From assembly GCF_020497125.1 (NCBI RefSeq), contig NW_025422939.1, forward strand, positions 88,063 to 152,062: DNA of 64,000 nt. Direction: 5' to 3'. The translations under genes and the position numbers were made by a program. The stretch comes from Mauremys mutica. Its lineage: Eukaryota; Chordata; Testudines; Geoemydidae. Under the pieces are notes generated by a model. That model saw nothing but the letters and a program-made list of their open reading frames with translations, made no database searches and was not told the DNA's origin. Shown here one piece after another: positions 9,549-19,839 of the stretch (its first letter is position 1; every line of letters starts with the position of its first letter).

Positions 9549-10090
9549 GGGTCTGTTCCTAGAATGGAAGCCGCATATTAAACAAGTCCCAACAGGTTTG
9601 CTACACCCTGGCCTCCTCCCATTCTCCACCCGTGAATGTTTTGGCTACTCCAACCTCCAAGCCAGACTGCCCAAGCCTCCCACGTCCTGTGTATTTGCTG
9701 TCCCTTCAGCAGGAACCCACCAGAACCCCACCCCCCAATAATCCCTACCTGAGCTGGCTACACTGCAGCCATTTCCCTTCCCTGTCCCATGGGAGGATGG
9801 GATGAGCTGGAGCGAAACATGGACGACATCCTGCAGCCTGGCAGGGCGAGAAGGGCAACTGTGGAGGTTTCAGAACAGGCTTTAGTTCATGTCACATCAC
9901 GATTCCCCCAGGATCTTTCCCTGCAGAGACACAGCCTAGGCTCTGCCATGCTGGGAACATGCTCCAGCTCTTTATTGCAGGGGAGACCTGGCCCCTCCTG
10001 CCAGGCTAAGCCCACAGAGAGATTTTTCAGCCTCCCCAGTAATAAAGTCTCTGAACAAAATGCTGGAAAGGAGCAGAACCAAAGGGGCTG
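9549..10090 (-). repeat. KRAB-ZNF 5' region paralogue, copy A
   Basis: Homologous by eye to 47,622-48,150, which holds the first coding exon and upstream region of the KRAB-ZNF gene, and to 56,403-56,960 in copy B. In A and B no KRAB-box or zinc-finger exons follow; the M module lies where they would be. Confidence 0.7.
9749..9772 (-). pseudogene. orphan KRAB-ZNF first coding exon with stop codon
   Basis: A 24-nt exon on the minus strand, followed by a GTAGGG donor. It corresponds to exon 1 of the gene at 47,850, which encodes MAAVEPTQ. Here codon 5 is TAG, so the frame ends after MAAV. The copy-B homologue at 56,610-56,633 stays open (MAAVEAAQ). With no downstream KRAB exon this is a dead first exon left by segmental duplication. 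Confidence 0.65.
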
Positions 10091-10539
10091 GGCCGGCTCC
10101 ATAGGGACACTGGCTCCTCCCTTCCCCTTCTGTGCGGCCATGTCCTGTCGCTGGCAGAGATCGGCCCCCCCATCTCCCCCCCAGAGGCAGACGTGTCTGC
10201 GGGCTCCCCCAGCCAGCACCTACTAACCCCCACCCACATTGGGGGAGTGACACAGGACAGCAAATTCCACCTACCCAAGGACAAATCGCTGCAGATAAAC
10301 GGGCTGGGTTCACATCCCAAAGCTGAGGAGAATTTAAGAATTATGGAGAAAATAGGGAAAATGAGAGACTAGAGAGTCAATAATTTTAGGGAAAACGGGG
10401 GAATCTCCTTGGATTTTCTAGCCACATGTGGGGAGGGGAGAGAGAAGGGGAAGAACCAGAGAGAATTGTTCTCAGGTTTTGAGATGGAAAGAAATGGCAC
10501 AAGCAGGAAAAGGATGTGAGTAGCTCACCCCCGTGACCA

Positions 10540-11030
10540 TAGGCGTGCGCAGCACATTTCATTAGGGTGCGCACCCAGGGAGCCCTGCCCTAGCCCCACC
10601 CCATCCACTGCCTCCCACTTCCTGCCCCCTGGCTGCCCCCCTCAGAACCCCAACCCCCCCTGCTCCTTGTCCCCTGACTTCCCCCTCCTGAGACCCCCCC
10701 CACTGTAACTGCCTCCCTAGGACCCTACCCCCTACCTGTCCCCCTGACCCTTATCCACACCCCTGCCCCCAGACAGACCCCCGGGACTCCCACGCCCCAT
10801 CCAACCACTCCCCGCCCCCTGACAGGATCCCCCAGAACTCCTGACCCATCCAACTCCCTCTGCTCCCTGCCTGCCCCAACCCCGCTCCACCCCCCGAACC
10901 CTCAACCCATCCAACCCCCCTGCTCCTTGTCCCCTGACCGCCCCCTCCAGAGTCCCCCCCACCCACTAATCACCCCCCCCCCACTATCCAACCCCCCTCC
11001 CCACCTCCTGGCAGCTCTGTCTAGTGGCTG
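10540..11030. repeat. C-rich degenerate repeat, likely DNA-transposon interior
   Basis: Imperfect repeats around 'ccccctgctccttgtcccctgac' and 'catccaaccccc', preceded by 'aggcgtgcgcagcacatttcatta' resembling a DNA-transposon end. The equivalent in copy B is at 58,552-59,020. Long ORFs here come from stop-poor composition. Confidence 0.45.
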
Positions 11031-11085
11031 CTCCCACCCACACACTCAAAGTGGCAGAGGAGGTTCCCTCTCCTTCGGGGGGAAG

Positions 11086-11245
11086 GTTGCCTAGTGGTTA
11101 AGGCACAGGTCTCAGGCTCAGGTGTTCTGGGGTTGAGTCTCTGCTCTGCCACAGACTCCCTGCTTAGCCTTGGGAAAGTCACTTCACCTCATTGTGCCCC
11201 AGATCCCACCTGCCCAATGGGGCCAACACTGACCCTGCCTCCTGG
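11086..11245 (+). mobile_element. tRNA-headed MIR-like SINE
   Basis: A tRNA-like head 'gttgcctagtggttaaggca' with a B-box-like GGGTTGAGTCTC, followed by 'tctgctctgccac' and 'cttgggaaagtcacttcacc', the pattern of MIR/CORE-SINEs. The copy-B homologue is at 59,092-59,250. Confidence 0.65.
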
Positions 11246-11299
11246 GCTAAATCCATCCATGGCTGGGTGATGGGGCTGGGCCCCCAGCATAGCTCCAGC

Positions 11300-12545
11300 C
11301 CAGTAAGGGGCTTCTCCAGCTCGGCTCCTCCCCCCTCCCCACACCGGTATCTGGAGCTTCTCCTCCCCCCAACCTCCCCCAGCCCCAGACGAGCTGGGCT
11401 CCCCGGGGCACCCGCCGCTGCTGTGGCTGGAGCCGAGCCTGGCGGGCAGGGAGCAGCGATTCACACGGGGCCCTGGCAGAGCCCCCAGCCCGAGCGGGGC
11501 GGGGCAGCCCCAGGGGAGCGGGGAGGCTCTGCTGCTCCTGGCCCCGCCCCCCCACCGACCCCTGGGGCTGTTTGGGGGGGGCTCACTCAGCCCCCCAGGA
11601 GCGGGGGGGGAGCAGCGGAGCCTGCCCAGCAAACAGCTGATCGCAGCTGCGCCCAGGCCGCCCCCGGGGAAAAGCTCCGCGGAGGAGGCGCCACAAGCTG
11701 CCGGCAGCGGGTCATTCCCGGGGGGCCCAAGCACCCGCCTGCAGCCGCCGCAGCCTCCCCCCCCCGGAGCCCCCATGGGAGGGGAGGAGCAGCCTCCCCA
11801 GCCGGGGCTCAGGGCATCGGGGTGCCGGGGCTCCCCCCATGCGCACGCCTGGGCCCGGGACACTCACACACACACTCTGCCCCGGGGCTCCCCTGGTGCC
11901 CAGAGACCGATCAACCCCCCGCAGCTCCGGCCTCTCCCCTCCCCTCCCGCCAGCCGCACCCGGGGGAACCCCGGGCCCCAGGCTCTGTCCCCACCTGGAG
12001 CCCAGCAGGGCCGGGGGCAGCTCCTGCTGCAGCTGAGAACAGCGGCTCCGCTCCGGCCCGGGCGGCTCCAGCGCTGCTGGCAGCACGTGGCCACCAGGGA
12101 GCAGCTGCTGAGCCCGGGCTCCTGCATCACAATGTGCCAGAGCCCCGCCCCCAGGAGCTGCCCCGCCCCTGGGCTGTGCCAGAGCCCCGCCCCTTGGAGC
12201 TGTCCCGCCCCCGGGCTGTGCCAGAGCCCCGCCCCCAGGAGCTGCCCTGCCCCCGGGCTGTGCCAGAGCCCCGCCCCCAGGAGCTGCCCCGCCCCCGGGC
12301 TGTGCCAGAGCCCCGCCCCCCAGGAGCTGCCCCGCCCCCGGGATGTGCCAGAGCCCCACACCCAGGAGCTGCCCCCCCTCTGGGATTTGTTCTCCTGCCT
12401 CCTTCTTCCCAGCACCTACCGCTCCCAGCTGCTCCCTTCCTGTGTCTGCAAACACCCCCCCCCAGGCGGGCTGCAGTGCTCGCTGGGGCTGGCTCCTGTG
12501 GCTGAAGTTCCCTCCATCTCTGCTCACCTGGGGAGGGAGGGATGA
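11300..12545. promoter_or_regulatory. CpG-rich block A
   Basis: GC- and CpG-rich with many GGGGCGGGG/CCCCGCCCC Sp1-type boxes, homologous to 59,420-60,640. A donor-like CAG/GTGAGC on the minus strand lies near 12,522-12,531. It resembles a CpG-island promoter, but no gene with a supportable frame starts here. The long ORFs on both strands are Pro/Ala/Gly-rich artefacts. Part of this block (about 11,370-11,515) was copied into M modules 3 and 5. Confidence 0.45.
12133..12378 (+). repeat. 42-bp GC-box minisatellite, copy A
   Basis: About six tandem units of 42 bp built from 'ccagagccccgcccc', 'caggagctgcc' and 'ccgcccccgggctgtg'. Each unit has two CCCCGCCC Sp1-type boxes. The homologous array in copy B is at 60,265-60,470, with different unit variants. 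Confidence 0.85.
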
Positions 12546-12941
12546 AGAGAGGAGATGGTCGCAGGGTGTAAAAGCAAAATGAGGGGGTAGGAAAAGAAAG
12601 ACTGTTTGGAAAGGTGGGGTTTTTGTGGGGTGTGTGTGATCCAGATGGAGTCAGAAGAAGTTGGACAGCAGAGGCTCAGAGAAATTGAGGGGAACCCCCG
12701 GGGTGTCCCAGTGTTGGCCAGGGATCGTACAGCACCTTGCACAATATGGGGTCCGATCTCAGTCATGGTCTGTGCAGCACCTGGGAGCCCTAATATCTGT
12801 TTCCTGATCACAGGCACTAGGGATGGAGTGAGGGAAACCTCAGCACCTGAAGGGTTAATGCAGCCCTGTGTGCAGCCCCTGCTAGGGTGACCAGACAGCA
12901 AATGTGAACAATCGGGACAGGGAGTGGGGGTAATAGGAGCC

Positions 12942-13363
12942 TGTTATGGCCCCAAAAGGCCCGAGGTACTCTGCAAGAACGAGACCGACTCCACGCTGAG
13001 AGTAATTGGTTTTAATGAAGGTAACGTGACACATCTGCAACGGGGACCCCAGGCGTTGCTGTCACTGAGACGGGGACCCAGCGCCCTGTAGCTCGGCCTG
13101 GGGTGAAGTCCTAAAACAAACACAAAGCATGCTCATTTTATACAAACAGCAGCATATCAGCTCATACATAATGCAATAGAAACTCTCCACCCTCCGGGGC
13201 TGCCCCCCTGGCCAACAGCCAGGGGCTTGCCACGCAGCAGTCCCAGCCGGTTACAGCAGGTTAAAACTAGCATGCCGTGTCCTACAGTAACCGGAGGCTG
13301 AGAAAGCGGAACTGCCTAAGCTAAGCCGTAACAGAATCTTCCGTGGTTCCCTAGCCTCCTACA
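12942..13363 (-). repeat. 3' LTR
   Basis: The 3' LTR in element orientation (minus strand), preceded on that strand by a purine tract at about 13,364-13,380. Confidence 0.9.
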
Positions 13364-15564
13364 TTCCTCCCCTCGCTTTCTCAAGCGCTCCGGTACAACA
13401 ACAGCAGCATAACCTTAAGCTAATCTAACAATACAAGCACTAGCATTCCCATTTGTCTGCAGGCGCTTAAACAACAAAGAAAATTACACAGAGAACAGAG
13501 AAAATTGCAGTCTAAGCCAGATTTTTCCACTTCTATTACATTGTCCGTTACAGGGGGCGGGACTGAAGAATCCCAAAACAACCTCAGAGCTTCATCGCAC
13601 ACATGGCTTCCACCCTGAGGAATTACGAACGAGAAATCCAGTTCCGCCCACACACCTAACGCCCAAATGAACAGAGCAGAAAAACAACAGTAACCGGTTA
13701 AACAAAACAGAACCAAAACTAGATAGTGCACCAAAACCAAATGGTATTTCCTTATTCTATTAGGGCTCACCTTTAATCATGCAATTCTTAACATATAACA
13801 TCAACAGTACCAAACAAAGCAAACATAAAATAACAAGGGTAAAACAGATAAATGGTGTAAATTCTGCAGGGCTCCCCCAGACATAATTGCTCACCAAACT
13901 GTGACAAATTTCTGTTACCAATTTATCCCTCGTGTCAGGTGATCAAACTGACAGGGGGGGGGGGGAATAGAGAAAACACACCATGTAACCACATTCATCC
14001 TCCCCATGAACCTGGCAGGATTCGGTATGTGAGAGCCCTCACCCCCCAACCTAACCGGTCCCCATGCTGGGGAGGAGCACTGTGAATATACACACTTCCA
14101 CCCAGACAGTGTCCAGGTATGTCTCTACAGCCCCAAATCAGATGGTACTCCTAATGTATCTGTAAGGGCAGTGGGCCATCCTGGTGCTTAAAATCACTCC
14201 GAATGGCCATTAAGGATTTTAAATGTACTAAATCCCACAGCAATGCTTTCCCAGCCTCAGTAATAGCCCATACCATCTCTGCCAGTAGCTTCTAAATCCT
14301 AAAACTAATGGCGGAAATGACATGTAACTCACCAACTCCAGCCTGTACTTCGGTTAGCAGAGCTCCAACAATAAAAAACTAAATAAGGGCAATATCATTT
14401 ACAATCCAATTAGGGAGGGCAATACATGCTAAAAATTTTATCCAAAACACAGGGCGCAGCCTGTAGAATAAATCCCAAAATCCAATTAATATCACATTTC
14501 TCAGCAGGAGTCCCAAATTTCTTCCTGCCAATGTACAATTCTTTGTTTCTTCACCAGGGTCAGTTCTTAATGTCCTTCCTGGTCAGGAAGTCCTGGACTT
14601 TGGCAATGTCAGTGGTGTGAGTGTTTCTTCTTCTTTCCCAACACAGTCGTGGTTCAGCTCCTACAGGGGAAAGGTCACCAGCACTTCACCTTGCCCCCCG
14701 CTCTTTATTTTTGCTGTCCAGAACGCACAGTGGAGCTAGAAGGAGAAATAGGCCAATCATCAGTAGGAGAATTCCCCTGATGTGGAGGGGTCTTTTTTGT
14801 AGCGCTTCTTTACCCGTGAGAAAAGAAATCTAACACATTCCGGTAGTGCCTGGCCAAGTTTTACAGCTATCCCAGCGGCTTGGACACAGTAAAGCCCCCC
14901 CCCCCCCTTTTCTTGGTTGTCCGCCAAGTCTTAGCTGTAAGCATGTCCTTGACTGGGGCCAGTCTCTTATCTTTAGCTTTCTTCAGTTAACTCATTCTGT
15001 TCTTTTTCCTCCCCTTGGCTGCTTTAACCTGCGCATCCTGTGTCAGGACACCCAGCTGATGCAGCTCATACCGGAGAAGCATAACGGTGTTCCCGGCACT
15101 GTCCCAGACTCGGACCAGCCAGCGTAGGATGCCTTCTCCAGGCCCCTGCCAAAACAACTCACTCGCTTGTAGGTCCGAACGACCCCCGGGGCCACGGCAC
15201 GGGCCTCTGCCTGCGCCGTGCACTCCAACGTCTTCCCGTCCAGGGCCCGCTGTCAGCGGAGCACCTCCTCGTCCTGGGCCCGGAGCGCGGTGAGGAGGAG
15301 CCATCCCAGCTCTCCCATCGCCCGCCGCTCTGTCCCAGACCGCCGGTTCGCCCGCAGCCGCTGCACCCCTCGAGAATCCGCTCGGGGGTAATCCCAGCCG
15401 ACTTCTGGAACTCCGGCCAATCGGCTGGAGCCGCCCAGCCTGCCAAAATCCGCGCTACCGGCCCCCAGCAATCCGACTGGGGCCACCCGGGTATGCGCTG
15501 TAGGGACAGCATCGGCTTCCCTACCTCCCCTACCTTCGGCCAAAACGGCATCGTCTCGCAGAGT

Positions 15565-15582
15565 ACCCTGCTCGCTGCGCCA
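15565..15582 (-). other. primer-binding site, tRNA-Ser(TGA) type
   Basis: On the minus strand it reads TGGCGCAGCGAGCAGGGT, the complement of the 3' end of vertebrate tRNA-Ser(TGA) including CCA, recalled from general knowledge. It starts two bases from the LTR edge. Confidence 0.75.
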
Positions 15583-15584
15583 CT

Positions 15585-16006
15585 TGTTATGGCCCCAAAA
15601 GGCCCGAGGTACTCTGCAAGAACGAGACCGACTCCACGCTGAGAGTAATTGGTTTTAATGAAGGTAACGTGACACATCTGCAATGGGGACCCCAAGCGTT
15701 GCTGTCACTGAGACGGGGACCCAGCGCCCTGTAGCTCGGCCTGGGGTGAAGTCCTAAAACAAACACAAAGCATGCTCATTTTATACAAACAGCAGCATAT
15801 CAGCTCATACATAATGCAATAGAAACTCTCCACCCTCCGGGGCTGCCCCCCTGGCCAACAGCCAGGGGCTTGCCACGCAGCAGTCCCAGCCGGTTACGGC
15901 AGGTTAAAACTAGCATGCCGTGTCCTACAGTAACCGGAGGCTGAGAAAGCGGAACTGCCTAAGCTAAGCCGTAACAGAATCTTCCGTGGTTCCCTAGCCT
16001 CCTACA
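15585..16006 (-). repeat. 5' LTR
   Basis: The 5' LTR in element orientation. It differs from its partner at three sites, two of them C/T and G/A changes near 15,683-15,697. Confidence 0.9.
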
Positions 16007-16098
16007 GAGCCTATATAAGAAAAAGGCCCAAAAATCGGGATATCCGGTCACGCTAGTCCCTGCTGCGCTCATGAGGGGTTGGCTTAGAGAGTTGTGCT

Positions 16099-16192
16099 AA
16101 TAACAGCAGCAGAGAGTCCTGTGGCACCTTATAGACTAACAGACGTATTGGAGCAGGAGCTTTCATGGGTGAATCTCCACTTTGTCAGATGC
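16099..16192 (+). mobile_element. Penelope-like element fragment
   Basis: Shares 'tgtggcaccttatagactaa' and 'gggtgaat' with the Penelope-derived hairpin at 57,208-57,402. Noncoding. Confidence 0.65.
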
Positions 16193-16200
16193 ACCAATAG

Positions 16201-16272
16201 TCCCATATGGTCTAGTGGTCAGGATTCCTGGTTTTCATCCCGAGGGCCTGGGTTCAACTTCTGGTGTGGGAA
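16201..16272 (+). tRNA. tRNA-Glu(TTC)-like, diverged
   Basis: A 72-nt match to the tRNA-Glu(TTC) layout: acceptor TCCCATA/TGTGGGA with one G-T pair, D-arm GGTCTAGTGGTCAGGA, loop TTTTCAT with anticodon TTC, and T-arm CTGGG-TTCAACT-TCTGG held by several G-T pairs. The anticodon stem (CCTGG/CCCGA) has two mismatches. This favours a decayed gene, though the A and B boxes remain. Confidence 0.55.
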
Positions 16273-16623
16273 CAGTGCAGAGCTTTTGCCCAGAGTGGAG
16301 ACAGGAAATGAAAGGAACAGGAAGGGATCCTGCCAGCAGGGGAGTTGGACAGTGTGGGGAGGGGATCCCAGAAGTGGGGGTGGGGGGCAGAGGTCTGAGC
16401 AGAGACCAGGGAAGGATCCCAGCAGTGTGGGAAGTTGAGAGCACAGGCCTGGCATGGGGACCTGGAAGAGTGAATGTGTCCCTCTAAACCCATCAACTGC
16501 AGACTAGGCAGGACTGGAAGAATTACCTATTTGTTGGTAAATGTCAATTTCTGTGTAAACGCACAACCCAATGGCAAAATATTTCCATCGATAATTATCA
16601 AAATTGGCAGATGGGCAAAGTAA

Positions 16624-17260
16624 GAAACATGCTGCTTGAGAACTTACCCTGTTGTAGGAGCAGCAGTGATCTGTGTGCTCCGTATAACCTGTATGCCCAA
16701 AAGGTCTGTTACACTCCCCCCACCCCCCGCCCCGTCTCCTCTCCCTCTCTGAATGCCTGTGAAGTGGCTTTCCCCCTCCCCCCCTCCTGCAATGCTTGTG
16801 GGATGAAGGGGCTGGTTGAACAGCTGGAAGATCAGAAGAGCTCCTAGATAGACAAGGTGTCTGGGACTCTCATTAGGCAGCATTGTGAAAGCACAGCTGA
16901 GCACAGGGCCCCTTCCCCTTTTAAGGACCTGAACCTCATGGCCTGCGGCTAGAGATGACTTGGCTGCATCCGGTGGGGCACACTCCACCTCAGCCAGTGT
17001 CCATGCAGGGTCCATGCTCTGGGTGTGTGAGTGCTGCCTAATGAGAGTCCCAGACACCTTATCTACCTGGAAGCTCTTCTGATCTTCAACCAGCCCATTC
17101 ATCCCACAAGCATTGCAGGAGGGAGCGGGAGGAGGAGGGGGAAAGCCACTTCACAGGCATTCAGAGAGGGAGAGGAGACAAAAGCGAGGGGGAGGGGAAG
17201 TATAACAGACCTTTTGAGCATAGAAATCACTGCTGCTCCTACAACAGCAGGGACAGGCCA
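16624..17260. repeat. large imperfect inverted repeat beside tRNA-Val
   Basis: Arms at about 16,651-16,890 and 17,029-17,244 are reverse complements. Shared landmarks are 'gttgtaggagcagcagtgat', 'tctctgaatgcctgtgaagt' and 'gtctgggactctcattaggc'. The spacer is about 140 bp. The right arm abuts the tRNA-Val at 17,288. The left arm ends in 'agaaacatg', matching the 3' end of tRNA-Val plus flank at 38,706. The arms are flank DNA of a tRNA-Val locus duplicated head to head. Confidence 0.8.
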
Positions 17261-17287
17261 CTAGGAGCTGAGAAAAGGAAGCCACCA

Positions 17288-17360
17288 TGTTTCTGCCTGG
17301 TTTCAAACCAGGGACCTTTTGCATGTTAAACAAACGTGATAACCACTACACTACAGAAAC
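17288..17360 (-). tRNA. tRNA-Val(AAC)
   Basis: A 73-nt cloverleaf with acceptor GTTTCTG/CAGAAAC fully paired, D-arm TAGTGTAGTGGTTATCAC, anticodon loop TTAACAT (anticodon AAC) on a TTTGT/GCAAA stem with one G-T pair, T-arm CCTGG-TTTGAAA-CCAGG fully paired, and discriminator A. The T-loop starts TTTGAAA rather than TTCGAAA, which may weaken the B box. Its paralogue with the same flanks lies at 38,639 on the plus strand. Confidence 0.75.
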
Positions 17361-17387
17361 TCTGTAATGGAGTTGTGCCCTTCCCTT

Positions 17388-17631
17388 CATAAGAACGGCC
17401 ATACTGGGTCAGACCAAAGGTCCATCCAACCCCATAACCTATCTGCAAACAGTGGCCAATGCCAGGTGCCCAAGAGGGACTGAACCTAACCGGAAATGAT
17501 CAAGTGATCTCTCTCCTGCCAGCCATCTCCACCCTCTGACAAACAGAGACTAGGGACACCATTCCTTACCCATCCTGGCTAATATCCATTAATGGACTTA
17601 ACCTCCATTAATTTATCTGCAAAAAGAACAA
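17388..17631 (-). mobile_element. CR1 LINE 3' end
   Basis: 'cataagaacggccatactgg...' through 'cctggctaatatccattaatgg' matches the CR1 3' region on the minus strand, as at 51,300-51,510. It is mirrored at 38,381-38,612. Confidence 0.85.
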
Positions 17632-17835
17632 AGAGAACATGTGGCACCTTAGAGACTAACAAATGTATTTGAGCATAAGCTTTTGTGGGCTAAAACTCAC
17701 TTCATCGGATGCATGCAGTTAAAAATTCAGTAGGAAGATATATATACACACAGAGAACGTGAAAAAATGGGTGTTGCCATACACACTATAACGAGAGTGA
17801 TCAGTTAACGTGAGCTGTTATCAGTAGGAGAAAAA
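17632..17835 (-). mobile_element. Penelope-like element 3' end
   Basis: Reverse complement of 38,170-38,379, the 3' end of the Penelope-like element there. Landmarks are 'tgtggcaccttagagactaac' and 'cacttcatcggatgcat'. With the adjacent CR1 and tRNA-Val it forms an inverted paralogue of 38.1-38.9 kb. Confidence 0.75.
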
Positions 17836-18640
17836 AACCTGATGTTGGGAGGGGAACAGCAGAAAGGACAAAGGAAGCAAGAGACGAAGAGAAAAGAGGG
17901 ATCAGACAGTGGATGGAGCAAGAGGTGAAACAAAAAGGACAAACCCTTATGTCCCCAGTGATTCTAAGGGACAAAATCACGGGTGCAGAATAAAATTCTG
18001 CCTCCTTAAGCTCGTGTTTTCCATGCCTAGAATTCAACTGTCACCACATGGATCAGACTGAACAGTTTTCAAACCTCCAGGAGGCTCTTACCTTCTAAAC
18101 AGGGACGGCTGTTTTCTAGTAAAATCACTAAAAGGGAAGGAGAAAACTCGAAAGAGGTTCCTCCTGGCGCTCACGTCCGTGAACCCGAATACTCCCTCAG
18201 TCCTCAGAGAGAGACCTGGAGAAGGAGACTTGCTGCAGCAAAGCCACAGGGGTCTCTGAGGTTTCCCTGGCCCCTTGCCCCTGTCCTGCCTGGCTGATGT
18301 CAGCATCTCTCTGTGAGGTCACCACCTCCCCACCACCTTGGACCAATAGTCTGAGGTCCTGCCAAAGGCCTTTGTGATGTCACTGCCACACCCCTCCCTT
18401 GCTGTGCCAATGTCCTGCCCCTGGCCAGGCACTTTGGAGGTTTGAGCTACTCCCTGTGGATCACCCCACTCCAGGAGCGTTCGTTCTAGGCAGCAAGCCA
18501 GCTAGACAGGGAAACATCAGACGCTGCTCCCAATGAGACACTCAGTTTGTCAGAAATTAGTTGACTTTATGGCCAGAAGAGACCATTAGAGCATCTAATC
18601 TGACCCCCTGCATATCACAGGCCTCCTGTATGACACAAGA
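17830..18640 (+). repeat. M module, copy 2 (5'-truncated, exon-type core)
   Basis: Starts at the former CA tract, where Penelope sequence now joins at 'ctgatgttgggaggggaac', and runs through the exon-type core (18,085-18,140), CCAAT/CRE-like block and CR1 end. The minus-strand ORF 18,088-18,306 is the 72-codon frame shared with other copies. Confidence 0.75.
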
Positions 18641-19135
18641 GCTACTTTGGGGGCAAACACATTCCAGAAAGGCATCTAGTCTTCATGAAATGACATCAGG
18701 AGATGGAGAATCCACCACTTTCCTTGGTAGCTTGTTCCTGTGGTGAATCATCCTGACTGTTGAATATTTGTGCCTTAGTTGTAATATGAATTTGTCTCTT
18801 TTCACCTTCCAGCCATTGGGTCTTGTTATTCCTTTCTCTGCTCAATTCAAGAGCCCTTTAATACCCAATCTTTTCTCTCCATTAAGGCACTTCAGCACTT
18901 CAGTGAAGTCACCTTTCAATCTTCTTTTGATCAGCTAAGCAGGTTGAGCTCTTTCAATAGCTCACTAGAAGGCATTTTTCTCCAGCCCTCAGAACATTTG
19001 GTGGCTCTTTGCTGCCTCAGCTCCAATTTCACAACATCTTTTTCAAACGAGGACACCAAAACTGGAGGCAGTATTCCAGTATCAGTCTCACTGATGCCGT
19101 GTCACCTCCTGTGACGTTATTGACATAATCTGTAA
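18560..19135 (-). mobile_element. CR1 LINE fragment
   Basis: Minus-strand CR1 with a typical 3' region and the RT C-terminal remnants seen also at 62,750-63,300 and, inverted, 3128-3402. No open frame over 70 codons. Confidence 0.8.
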
Positions 19136-19452
19136 CTGTATAGATCACCATTGCAACCGCTGTTCTATATTTGCAGCCAATACTGTAGAAAGGTTGTCGT
19201 GTAAGAGGTCCATGGAGAGGTTCTGACTGAATTATTATAATGATGGTATCTCTAGATGTGTATCATCTTCGTAGTTAAAGTTATGAATATTGGATCTATG
19301 CTGTCCCTATTTCAAATTTGCGCTCTCCTTCCGGGAAACACCCCAGCCAGACAAGCTGGTGTCAGTTCTGCCTAGCCTGCTTGATGGCCCATTAAGGACC
19401 ATCAGCTATACAACTGACCCATTGAGAGAAGGCAGATACGCCTTGTAACTCA
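19136..19452 (+). repeat. dispersed repeat R1, copy 2, left part
   Basis: Continues at 23,681 after the Harbinger element. Reverse complement of about 2780-3110. Confidence 0.7.
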
Positions 19453-19839
19453 AGCCTGGTCTACACTAGGCGTTTAAATCGGTTATAGGAGCCTAAAACC
19501 GATTTAACGCCACAACCGTCCACACTAGGAGGCACCTTATATCGATTTTAATGGCTCTTTAAACCGGTTTCTGTACTCCTCCCTAACGAGAGGAGTAACG
19601 CTAGTATCGGTTTTACCATATCGGATTAGGGTTAGTGTGGACGCTGATCGACGGTATTGGCCTCCGGGAGCTATCCCACAGTGCACCAGTGACCGCTCTG
19701 GACAGCATTCTGAACTCGGATGCACTGGCCAGGTAGACAGGAAAAGCCCCGCGAAGTTTTGAAATTCATTTCCTGCTTCCCCAGCGTGGAGATCTCAGCA
19801 TCACAGGTGACCACGCACAGCTCATCAGCACAGTTAACA

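Larger units (their letters stand above)
5113..12752 (+). repeat. segmental duplication copy A
   Basis: Collinear and highly similar by eye to 52,276-60,862 (copy B, same orientation). It includes the tRNA-Thr-like gene, M module, KRAB-ZNF first exon, C-rich repeat, SINE and CpG block. Copy A alone has a CR1 insertion at 7828-8158. Copy B alone has a Penelope hairpin and a 938-bp hAT element. Homology fades leftward of 5113/52,276 and rightward of 12,752/60,862. Confidence 0.85.
12942..16006 (-). mobile_element. young LTR retroelement with Ser(TGA)-type primer site, non-autonomous
   Basis: Two direct 422-bp repeats (12,942-13,363 and 15,585-16,006) differ at three positions by eye and have TG...CA ends. 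The element is flanked by GAGCC at 12,937-12,941 and 16,007-16,011. On the minus strand the 5' LTR is followed two bases later by a primer-binding site matching tRNA-Ser(TGA), and a purine run precedes the 3' LTR. A TATAAAA on the minus strand lies inside each LTR. The 2.2-kb interior shows no protease, RT, integrase or envelope motif, only short frameshifted ORFs near the leader. It is a deleted endogenous-retrovirus-like element that would need enzymes from elsewhere. Confidence 0.9.
12884..16054. mobile_element. small hAT-like element split by an LTR element
   Basis: Ends AGGGTGACCAG (12,884) and GGTCACGCT (16,054) form imperfect terminal inverted repeats. Flanks AGCCCCTGCT (12,874-12,883) and AGTCCCTGCT (16,055-16,064) look like a diverged target duplication. 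With the LTR element removed, the body is about 110 bp and reads through 'aataggagcctatataag', which confirms the split. Confidence 0.65.

Noticed and set aside
12133..12378. Regular repeats that might suggest a CRISPR array
   Set aside because: Continuous 42-bp tandem units without unique spacers, in eukaryotic DNA.
11192..12545. Long plus- and minus-strand ORFs in CpG block A (and 59,413-60,621 in block B)
   Set aside because: Pro/Ala/Arg/Gly-rich translations in several overlapping frames with tandem peptide repeats reflect GC-rich minisatellite DNA. No conserved domain or start context.
13420..13770. 116-codon hydrophobic ORF near the 3' LTR as an envelope relic
   Set aside because: No cleavage site, fusion or disulfide motif that I can identify; too short to support.
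15159..15695. 178-codon minus-strand ORF in the LTR element
   Set aside because: It starts inside the LTR and runs through the primer site. No capsid or enzyme motif; read as a chance frame over leader and possible gag remnants.
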